Shown: in pieces, positions 31,375 to 37,294 of the stretch
Layout of the letters: every line of letters starts with the position of its first letter
How positions within the stretch are numbered: the stretch's first letter is position 1
Assembly (NCBI RefSeq): GCF_034424625.1
Contig: NZ_CP139976.1
Span: 5,704,001-5,768,000 of the forward strand
Length of the DNA: 64,000 bases
From: Janthinobacterium lividum
GTDB taxonomy: Bacteria; Pseudomonadota; Gammaproteobacteria; Burkholderiales; Burkholderiaceae_D
Reading direction: 5' to 3'
Translations under genes and position numbers: made by a program
Notes under the pieces: generated by a model
The model's database searches: none
What the model was told of the DNA's origin: nothing
What the model saw: only the letters and a program-made list of their open reading frames with translations

Positions 31375-31497
31375 TTGTCTCTCCTTCATCTGAGATGAGA
31401 AATTTAAGCTACAAGATTTAAACCCGTCCGACCCACCACAGGGATAGGCCAGGCGAATTATTCATCGGCACAAACGGTCGTTTGCGCTAATGAATTC

Positions 31498-31557
31498 GGC
31501 ACCAGCTGAACTGCTGCAACTCCTCACGTTTGCAGCACTTCAGCCATCGTCGGTGCC
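31498..31557. repeat. Long inverted repeat upstream of H1-like gene
   Basis: GCTGAACTGCTGCAA (31505-31519) pairs with TTGCAGCACTTCAGC (31530-31544) with one mismatch around a 10-base loop. An outer GGCACC/GGTGCC pair (31498-31503, 31552-31557) extends it past an asymmetric bulge. It lies 124-183 bases upstream of the H1-like start codon and may fold in the 5' leader of its mRNA. Confidence 0.7.
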
Positions 31558-31666
31558 ACCCTGCTTTATCTCGCAGCTGGTGGCAAAGTCTGAATTCGGT
31601 CATTCGTTTTCGATGCCGTGCGTTTTTTCGCTCCTCGCATCGCGCTCGCTACAACACCGATGCGTC

Positions 31667-31708
31667 AAATAAAAAACCGCCATGCCTGAAAAAATTCGGG
31701 CACGGCGG
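31667..31708 (-). terminator. Strong minus-strand terminator with no assigned gene
   Basis: CCGCCATGCCTGAA (31677-31690) pairs with TTCGGGCACGGCGG (31695-31708), a 14-bp stem with one mismatch and one wobble and an AAAA loop. On the minus strand it is followed by TTTTTTATTT. The nearest minus-strand gene upstream is the LysR gene, 470 bases away, so it may end a long LysR transcript, an unrecognised RNA, or an attenuated leader of the H1-like gene. Confidence 0.75.
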
Positions 31709-32177
31709 CAGACGAAAACGGTGTGGTTTTGTGCATATCCGTGTAAATCTGTATCCCTGTTTTGCGAGGTTTTTTCGCTACCGCGCTGGTTAAAAAACCC
31801 CGCATTCTAACGCTCGCATTTGCAATCTCATAAAGTACACGAAAACCTTGTCAATGCGCAACCGGCACGACACGTTTTCGCCCGCTTTTTTGCACGTTAC
31901 GCGTGCTATCGCACAATCGCGCGCCAAATGCCGCCGCCAGCGTGTCCGGAAACGATATTTACTAGCTGTCTCGCGCGCATTGGCGCCGTCAAAAAAATGC
32001 GTCGCGGCGCGCGTCATGCGGCGAAAAAATGGCCGGACTTTTCTGTGCCGCCGCATGCGATGCACATGCGCCGCCGCGCCGCTGCGCGCCACGAAAAAGC
32101 GGCTAACAAAAAGCGGCATGCGATGCCGCAGCCTGTCTCCAGAACGATGGCGGCGAGCTGGATAAAAACAGGCCAGG

Positions 32178-33098
32178 CTAGCGCGCGTCATTGGACGACG
32201 CGAGCCGGGAGAGGGCCAGCGCAGTATCGATGAAGGCGCGCAGTTTGGGCTGGCTCTGGGTACGGGCAGGAAAATACAGGAACAATCCACTCGTCGGCGG
32301 CACGTAGTTTTCAAGCACCCGCAGCAAGCTGCCGCTTGCCAGGTCACCTTCGATTTCCACATCCGGCATATACGCGAGGCCCAGACCAGAGCGGGCGAAA
32401 TCGGCGATCAGCGTGGTGTCGTTGACGACCAGGGGCGCGCCGGTTTCCACCAGAAATTCCTCGCCATCGCGCACGAAGCGCCAGCGGTGCAAGGCGCCGG
32501 AAGTGTGGAAGCGGTAGGCCAGCGTGTCGTGGCGCACCAGGTCTTCCGGGATCAGCGGCTGCCCTTTCCGCTCGAAGTAGCCGGGCGCGCCAACCACGGA
32601 CCAGCGCAAGTCCCCCGTCAGGCGCACCGCCACCATCTCCTGCTCCACGGACTGTCCCAGGCGGATGCCGGCGTCGTAACCGTGCGCCAGCAGATCGACC
32701 GCGCCATCGTCGAGCGACAGGTCGATGGTCACGTCAGGATAGCTGCTGCGAAAACGCGGTATCAATGCGCGCATGACCAGCGCGCCCAGCGCGCGCGGCA
32801 CCGTCAGCCGCAGATGGCCGGCGGGCCGGTCGCGAAACATGGTCAGCGCGGCGAAGGCGTCATCGATCTGCCGGGTAGCGCCGGCCAGGCTGGCGTACAG
32901 GCCCGCGCCGGCTTCGGTGAAGGCGACATTGCGCGTATTGCGCTTGAAGAGCAGCACGCCATGCTGGCGCTCCATCACCTTGACCGCCTTGCTGACGGCC
33001 GTCACCGTCACGCCAAGCTGCAGTGCCGCGGCGCTGAAACTTTTGCGCTCGGCGACAGCGAGAAAGGTACGGATACCATCGAGAGAGTTATTTTTCAT
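32178..33098 (-). CDS. LysR-family transcriptional regulator
   Basis: 306 residues with an N-terminal winged helix-turn-helix (LDGIRTFLAVAERKSFSAAA, then LGVTVTAVSKAVKVME) and a LysR effector domain from about residue 90 (GHLRLTVPRALGALV). It resembles the subgroup that represses or activates a divergent oxidoreductase gene. It is divergent from the NTF2-like/SDR pair 120 bases away, so it most likely controls them. The effector is unknown. Confidence 0.93.
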   Translation of the reverse strand: MKNNSLDGIRTFLAVAERKSFSAAALQLGVTVTAVSKAVKVMERQHGVLLFKRNTRNVAFTEAGAGLYASLAGATRQIDDAFAALTMFRDRPAGHLRLTVPRALGALVMRALIPRFRSSYPDVTIDLSLDDGAVDLLAHGYDAGIRLGQSVEQEMVAVRLTGDLRWSVVGAPGYFERKGQPLIPEDLVRHDTLAYRFHTSGALHRWRFVRDGEEFLVETGAPLVVNDTTLIADFARSGLGLAYMPDVEIEGDLASGSLLRVLENYVPPTSGLFLYFPARTQSQPKLRAFIDTALALSRLASSNDAR

Positions 33099-33219
33099 GC
33101 GTGCTCACGCAGTCAATAATGAACCTGAAGTTTAAAGCCTATCACCGTTGCCATACTATTTCTCTGCAATTGAACGCCATATGATGGTCGCTCCCTACCT
33201 CTCCCCCAAAGGAAGCACC

Positions 33220-33549
33220 ATGTCTCTCCTCATGCCGGCAATCGTCGGCGACTACTTTACCGCCGAAAACCATCACGATAGCGACGCCGTGGCGCAGTGC
33301 TTCGCAGCCGATGGCGTCGTGCATGACGATGGCCATGCGCACGCGGGCCATGCCGCCATCAAGGCCTGGAAGGAAGCTGGCAGCAAGCAGTACGGCGCCA
33401 CCATCAGCCCCACCTCGGCCGACACCCGGGGCGCACGCTGCGTGGTCACCAGCAGCGTCAGTGGCAATTTCCCCGGCAGCCCGCTGGAGCTGCGCTTTGC
33501 CTTCACGCTCGCCAGCAACCGCATCCAGACCCTGGAGATCAGCGCATGA
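33220..33549 (+). CDS. NTF2/SnoaL-like small protein
   Basis: 109 residues with the SnoaL-like cone fold pattern: an N-terminal helix ending in YFTAENHHDSDAVAQCFA, VVHDDGHAHAGHAAIKAWK, and two long strands at the C-terminus (ELRFAFTLASNRIQTLEI). Family members act as isomerases, hydrolases or binding proteins; nothing here fixes the ligand. The start ATG follows an AAAGGAAG site. An ATGA overlap couples it to the SDR gene. Confidence 0.88.
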   Translation: MSLLMPAIVGDYFTAENHHDSDAVAQCFAADGVVHDDGHAHAGHAAIKAWKEAGSKQYGATISPTSADTRGARCVVTSSVSGNFPGSPLELRFAFTLASNRIQTLEISA

Positions 33550-34322
33550 ATACCGATTTCAAGGACAAGCGCGTGCTGATCACGGGCGGCACCAAGGGCA
33601 TGGGCGCGGCGACGCTGAAACTGATGCTCGAGCGCGGCGCGCGCGTGGCGACCACGGCGCGCGCCGCCGGCGGCAGCTTGCCGGTCGGCGTGCATTTCAT
33701 CGCGGCCGACCTGCGTACCCGCGCGGGAACCGACACGCTGATCCGGGAAGCGCTGGCCAGCCTGGGCGGGGTCGATATCCTGATCAATAACGTGGGCGGT
33801 TCGACGGCCGCGGGCGGCGGCGCACTGGCCCTGGACGACGATGCCTGGCAAGACGCGCTCAATGGCAACCTGCTTGCCGCCGTGCGCCTCGACCGCGCCC
33901 TGCTGCCGGCGATGGTGGCACGCCAATACGGCGTGATCATCCACATCTCGTCGATCCAGCGCAGCCTGCCGCTGTACGAGTCGACGCTGGCGTATGCGGC
34001 CGCCAAGGCTGCGCTGAGCAACTACAGCAAGGGATTGTCGAAGGAATTCGGCCCGCAGGGCATCCGCATCAATACCGTCTCGCCAGGCTTCATCGAAACC
34101 ACGGCGGCCCACGCGATGATACGGCGCTGGGCCGGCCACGCCGGCATCACCGAAGATGCGGCCCGCCAGAAGCTGATGCAGACGCTGGGCGGCATTCCCA
34201 TCGGCCGCCCGGGCAAGCCGGAAGAAGTGGCCGAACTGGTTGCCTTTCTGGCCTCGGACCGCGCCGCGTCGATCCACGGCGCCGAGTATGTGATCGACGG
34301 CGGCACCATCCCGACCGTCTAA
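33546..34322 (+). CDS. Short-chain dehydrogenase/reductase
   Basis: Classical SDR of 258 residues. The cofactor loop is TGGTKGMGAATLKLM, NNVGG is the NNAG equivalent, a catalytic Ser lies in HISSIQRSLP, and YAAAKAALSNYSKG supplies the Tyr-x-x-x-Lys pair. The C-terminus is IDGGTIPTV. The ARAAGG after strand 2 suggests NADP(H). Substrate is unknown. It forms an operon with the NTF2-like gene under the divergent LysR regulator. Confidence 0.95.
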   Translation: MNTDFKDKRVLITGGTKGMGAATLKLMLERGARVATTARAAGGSLPVGVHFIAADLRTRAGTDTLIREALASLGGVDILINNVGGSTAAGGGALALDDDAWQDALNGNLLAAVRLDRALLPAMVARQYGVIIHISSIQRSLPLYESTLAYAAAKAALSNYSKGLSKEFGPQGIRINTVSPGFIETTAAHAMIRRWAGHAGITEDAARQKLMQTLGGIPIGRPGKPEEVAELVAFLASDRAASIHGAEYVIDGGTIPTV

Positions 34323-34351
34323 GCCCGCTGCAACAAGCTCTCCACATGGCA

Positions 34352-34377
34352 AAAGGCCCCGCATCCGCGAGGCCTTT
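34352..34377. terminator. Bidirectional terminator hairpin after the SDR gene
   Basis: AAAGGCC and GGCCTTT enclose a CGC-ATCC-GCG inner stem, with one mismatch. TTTT follows on the minus strand and TTTG on the plus strand. It lies 30 bases after the SDR stop and 30 bases beyond the stop codon of the truncated nrdB copy, so it may be the ancestral nrdB terminator. Confidence 0.7.
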
Positions 34378-34407
34378 GTGACATGACTGGTAACGCTATC
34401 GGCTGGC

Positions 34408-35151
34408 TTATTCCCAGTTCAGCGCGCCGCCGGTCTGGTATTCCGTCACGCGCGTCTCGAAGAAGTTGCGTTCCTTCTTCATGTCGATCATCTCGCTCAT
34501 CCATGGGAATGGATTTTCCTCCTGGGCGAACAGCGGCTCGATGCCGATCTGCTGCGCGCGGCGATTGGCGATGAAGCGCAGATAGCCCTTGAACATCGGC
34601 GCATTCAGATCCAGCACGCCGCGCGGCATGGTGTCTTCCGCGTACGCGTATTCCAGTTCCACGGCCTTCATGAACAGGTCCTTGATCTCTTCGCGGAAGG
34701 CGGCCGTCCACAGCTGCGGGTTTTCCATCTTGATCGTGTTAATCAAGTCGATGCCGAAGTTGCAATGCATCGATTCATCGCGCAGGATGTACTGGTACTG
34801 CTCGGCAGCGCCCATCATCTTGTTCTGGCGGCCCAGCGCCAGGATCTGCGTGAAGCCGACGTAGAAGAACAAACCTTCCATCAGGCAGGCGAAGACGATC
34901 AGGGACTTCAGCAGCTTCTGGTCGTTTTCCACCGTACCGGTGACAAACGCCGGGTCGGTCAGGGTGTTGATGAACGGGATCAGGAATTCATCCTTGTCGC
35001 GGATCGACTTGACTTCGTTGTAGGCGTTGAAGATCTCGCCTTCGTCCAGGCCCAGCGATTCGACGATGTACTGGTAGGCGTGCGTATGGATCGCTTCCTC
35101 GAACGCCTGGCGCAGCAGGTACTGGCGGCACTCGGGCGCCGTGATGTGGCG
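34408..35151 (-). repeat. Direct repeat, left copy (pairs with 36025-36768)
   Basis: 744 bp, 742 identical to 36025-36768 at a constant offset of 1617 bases. The left border is sharp at the nrdB stop codon; the right border is where the sequence changes from identical to diverged. The two copies flank the 873-bp islet at 35152-36024. Confidence 0.97.
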
Positions 35152-35217
35152 TCGTAAAGGGGGACTGCCCAGCGCGATGTTGGTGGCGGCCAGCGGGCCG
35201 GTGGTCTCGAAGAAGCC
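34408..35217 (-). pseudogene. nrdB: Truncated second copy of the nrdB 3' end
   Basis: The last 744 bases (34408-35151) match the intact nrdB gene with only two substitutions, at 34564 and 34610, the second changing Gly to Asp. There are no indels, and the identity begins exactly at the stop codon. Beyond 35151 the sequence diverges: in the same frame it reads [18 protein letters not shown] followed by four extra residues. The intact protein has [18 protein letters not shown] there. So this is an older, diverged stretch joined to a nearly identical block. About the first 120 residues of NrdB are absent and no start with a ribosome site is visible, so I call it a pseudogene. Confidence 0.9.
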
Positions 35218-35277
35218 CTCAGCTCCTGGACACTGGGAATGTGAATGCTACTCACACATCATCGCTACTCAACAGGC

Positions 35278-35304
35278 AAAAAAAACGCCGTAAAAGCTAC
35301 GGCG
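35278..35304 (-). terminator. Terminator of the 82-residue islet gene
   Basis: CGCCGTA and TACGGCG form a perfect 7-bp stem with a 5-base loop. On the minus strand eight T residues follow. It is 18 bases after the stop of the 82-residue ORF, evidence that this small gene is a real transcription unit. Confidence 0.9.
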
Positions 35305-35321
35305 CATTAGGAGCATTAGGA

Positions 35322-35570
35322 TTATCGCAGTCTATTCGACTGTGAGAGCAATGAAGCGGCTAAAGCTTTGGTATCGTCGCTGTACTTACTGCTTTGAAGC
35401 ACATGCGATGCCTTTGTCTCCATCGCTTTTCCTGTCTGATACGCACCTTGTACCTGAGACAATGCGGAACCAGCCAAACTCTTAGCCACGGCAGAGGCAT
35501 TGGGATTCTTCAATGTCTCTGCTGCCTGGGAAGCGATTCCCGATGAGGTTTTTTTACTATTGAATGTCAT
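35322..35570 (-). CDS. Small Ser/Ala/Lys-rich islet protein (82 residues)
   Basis: The sequence starts MTFNSKKTSSGIASQAAETL and has two similar halves: NPNASAVAKSLAGSALSQ and SSKYSDDTKALAASLLSQSN. Each half ends in A-x-SxLSQ, suggesting an internal duplication of a helical unit. There is no signal peptide or membrane segment. I recall similar Ser/Ala/Lys-rich small proteins in accessory DNA of proteobacteria, but no function. The start has an AAAGG site seven bases upstream, and a clear terminator follows. Its AT-rich codon use differs from the GC-rich neighbours, indicating transfer. It forms a two-gene minus-strand unit with the 36-residue ORF. Confidence 0.82.
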   Translation of the reverse strand: MTFNSKKTSSGIASQAAETLKNPNASAVAKSLAGSALSQVQGAYQTGKAMETKASHVLQSSKYSDDTKALAASLLSQSNRLR

Positions 35571-35687
35571 GATAAAACCTTTTAAGTCGATATGAAGAGA
35601 TACGTAAGAGTGAGTCAAACTCACAAATTCGTTCGGTACTCCTGCAAAGTTCAAGTTGTTTTTACATCACGAAAACTGACTATTCCT

Positions 35688-35720
35688 TTAAAGAGAACGG
35701 CAAAAAGCCGTCCTCTTTAA
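35688..35720. other. Hairpin between the two islet genes
   Basis: TTAAAGAG-A-ACGGC pairs with GCCGT-C-CTCTTTAA across an AAAAA loop, giving 13 pairs with one mismatch. It lies four bases after the 36-residue ORF stop. Without a T-run it may be an mRNA processing or attenuation element rather than a full terminator. Confidence 0.65.
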
Positions 35721-35724
35721 TCCA

Positions 35725-35835
35725 CTATCGCGAACGTGGAGACCGGCAGTGTTCGCACACAATTTCAAGCTTTCCAAAGCGGAAGCGCCAGTATTGCGTC
35801 ACATGCACGGATTTGGGATAGGCACAAGTTTTCAT
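35725..35835 (-). CDS. Micro-protein with zinc-knuckle-like cysteines (36 residues)
   Basis: The sequence starts MKTCAYPKSVHV, continues through TQYWRFRFGKLEIV and ends CEHCRSPRSR. It has three Cys and two His, a Cys near residue 4 and a CEHC knuckle near residue 27, so metal binding is plausible. The aromatic/Arg core YWRFRFGK and the basic tail suggest nucleic-acid contact. The ribosome site AAGGA lies seven bases before the ATG. The gene is too short for usual ORF calling. An 18-bp palindrome lies 59 bases upstream. I recall similar short Cys/Trp/Arg proteins beside small Ser/Ala-rich genes, without known role. Confidence 0.75.
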   Translation of the reverse strand: MKTCAYPKSVHVTQYWRFRFGKLEIVCEHCRSPRSR

Positions 35836-35893
35836 GTGTCGTTCCTTTCATCATTTACCTCGATGATGAACTTGAGCCTTGCCATATCGGCTT

Positions 35894-35911
35894 TCGAAGT
35901 TTAAACTTCGA
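35894..35911. promoter_or_regulatory. 18-bp perfect palindrome upstream of islet genes
   Basis: TCGAAGTTTAAACTTCGA is perfectly self-complementary and lies 59 bases before the 36-residue ORF. The arrangement suits an operator for a small dimeric regulator, possibly one of the islet proteins. I could not place a confident -10/-35 pair beside it. Confidence 0.6.
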
Positions 35912-35975
35912 CTTCTAGTACATAGAAATAGCATCAAGAGAAAGCCAGAGGTTGTTGTTTGGCCCTCTTTTCCCT

Positions 35976-36009
35976 AAAGCCCCGTGAGTTGCACCTCATG
36001 GGGCTTTTT
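35976..36009. terminator. Terminator hairpin after intact nrdB
   Basis: AAAGCCCCGTGAG and CTCATGGGGCTTT form a 13-bp stem with one G-T pair and a 6-base loop. TTTTT follows on the plus strand and TTT on the minus strand. It lies 16 bases downstream of the nrdB stop and probably ends nrdAB transcription inside the islet. Confidence 0.8.
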
Positions 36010-36024
36010 CATTTCCTCATCTAA

Positions 36025-36768
36025 TTATTCCCAGTTCAGCGCGCCGCCGGTCTGGTATTCCGTCACGCGCGTCTCGAAGAAGTTGCGTTCCTTCTTCATG
36101 TCGATCATCTCGCTCATCCATGGGAATGGATTTTCCTCCTGGGCGAACAGCGGCTCGATGCCGATCTGCTGCGCGCGGCGGTTGGCGATGAAGCGCAGAT
36201 AGCCCTTGAACATCGGCGCATTCAGACCCAGCACGCCGCGCGGCATGGTGTCTTCCGCGTACGCGTATTCCAGTTCCACGGCCTTCATGAACAGGTCCTT
36301 GATCTCTTCGCGGAAGGCGGCCGTCCACAGCTGCGGGTTTTCCATCTTGATCGTGTTAATCAAGTCGATGCCGAAGTTGCAATGCATCGATTCATCGCGC
36401 AGGATGTACTGGTACTGCTCGGCAGCGCCCATCATCTTGTTCTGGCGGCCCAGCGCCAGGATCTGCGTGAAGCCGACGTAGAAGAACAAACCTTCCATCA
36501 GGCAGGCGAAGACGATCAGGGACTTCAGCAGCTTCTGGTCGTTTTCCACCGTACCGGTGACAAACGCCGGGTCGGTCAGGGTGTTGATGAACGGGATCAG
36601 GAATTCATCCTTGTCGCGGATCGACTTGACTTCGTTGTAGGCGTTGAAGATCTCGCCTTCGTCCAGGCCCAGCGATTCGACGATGTACTGGTAGGCGTGC
36701 GTATGGATCGCTTCCTCGAACGCCTGGCGCAGCAGGTACTGGCGGCACTCGGGCGCCGTGATGTGGCG
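36025..36768 (-). repeat. Direct repeat, right copy (inside intact nrdB)
   Basis: 3' part of the intact gene, identical to 34408-35151 except at 36181 and 36227. This copy continues without a break into the rest of nrdB. Confidence 0.97.
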
Positions 36769-37176
36769 GTAGGTGCCCAGCACGATGTTGTTGGCGGCCA
36801 GCGAATCGGCCGTCACGAAGAAGCCCAGGTTGCGCTTGACCAGGCGGCGCTCGTCGTCCGTCAGGCCGTTCGGGTTCTTCCACAGCTCGATATCGCGCTG
36901 CATGTTGACTTCCTGCGGCATCCAGTGGTTGGCGCAGCCGGCCAGGTATTTGTCCCACGCCCATTTGTACTTGAACGGCACCAGCTGGTTGACGTCCGTC
37001 TTGCCGTTGATGATGCGCTTGTCGTCGGCATTCACGCGGCGCGCCACTTGCTCTGCGTTCGCTTCGGACGGCTCGGCACCTGCCGGCAGGTTCAATTCGG
37101 TATTTCCCAGTGGCGCTTGCTGCGCCGGACGCGGCACAGCTGCCGACGTGGTTTCATCATCCCAAGACAACGACAT
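36025..37176 (-). CDS. nrdB: Class Ia ribonucleotide reductase, small (radical) subunit
   Basis: Provides the diferric tyrosyl radical for dNTP synthesis. The 383 residues include an N-terminal extension, [19 protein letters not shown], and [15 protein letters not shown] with the Glu, His and radical-site Tyr. A Glu/His iron ligand helix is also visible ([14 protein letters not shown]). The C-terminus (TGGALNWE) is the segment that docks to NrdA. The start ATG follows AAGGAAG. Gene order nrdA-nrdB is normal. The 3' 744 bases are duplicated downstream, so this gene may have been restored or partly replaced by recombination with an incoming fragment. Confidence 0.97.
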   Translation of the reverse strand: MSLSWDDETTSAAVPRPAQQAPLGNTELNLPAGAEPSEANAEQVARRVNADDKRIINGKTDVNQLVPFKYKWAWDKYLAGCANHWMPQEVNMQRDIELWKNPNGLTDDERRLVKRNLGFFVTADSLAANNIVLGTYRHITAPECRQYLLRQAFEEAIHTHAYQYIVESLGLDEGEIFNAYNEVKSIRDKDEFLIPFINTLTDPAFVTGTVENDQKLLKSLIVFACLMEGLFFYVGFTQILALGRQNKMMGAAEQYQYILRDESMHCNFGIDLINTIKMENPQLWTAAFREEIKDLFMKAVELEYAYAEDTMPRGVLGLNAPMFKGYLRFIANRRAQQIGIEPLFAQEENPFPWMSEMIDMKKERNFFETRVTEYQTGGALNWE

Positions 37177-37260
37177 ATTCTTCTTCCTTTCCATGCCGGC
37201 GAGCCGGCGATCCGCAACAGGCCCGTTGTATCGGACAATGCGGACATTGACAACATTGAA

Positions 37261-37283
37261 TCAGCCCGGCCGTGCCGGGCTGA
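37261..37283. other. Hairpin in the nrdA-nrdB spacer
   Basis: TCAGCCCGGC and GCCGGGCTGA form a perfect 10-bp stem with a 3-base loop. It lies 12 bases after the nrdA stop and about 85 before nrdB. No T-run follows, so an mRNA-stabilising or subunit-ratio role is more likely than termination. Confidence 0.6.
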
Positions 37284-37294
37284 CAACTAAAATC

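Larger units (their letters stand above)
31375..32177. other. 803-base structured intergenic region upstream of the H1-like gene
   Basis: No convincing gene was found on either strand. Several open frames of 60-110 codons exist but are Arg/Cys-rich, lack ribosome sites and overlap one another. Visible structure: a dyad CAAACG-GT-CGTTTG at 31471-31484, a 60-base long hairpin at 31498-31557, and a strong minus-strand terminator-like hairpin at 31667-31708. Part of it must hold the H1-like promoter, which I could not place. The half near 31900-32150 is rich in AAAAAA and GCGCGC runs. Confidence 0.6.

Noticed and set aside
30073..31393. Long open frames on the plus strand opposite the H1-like gene (Cys/Trp/Gly-rich and Ala/Phe-rich)
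   Set aside because: They are mirror images of the AAKPAAK repeat; the minus strand has the ribosome site, terminator and sensible protein.
31790..32233. Open frames of 100-190 codons on both strands in the gap before lysR
   Set aside because: They overlap each other, have no ribosome site, and read Arg/Cys/His-rich; no conserved family is recognisable.
34980..35255. 91-codon minus-strand frame at the edge of the nrdB copy
   Set aside because: It is out of frame with nrdB and reads as low-complexity Ser/Arg sequence.
35736..35918. 60-codon plus-strand ORF in the islet
   Set aside because: It overlaps the better supported 36-residue minus-strand gene and the palindrome, and has no ribosome site.
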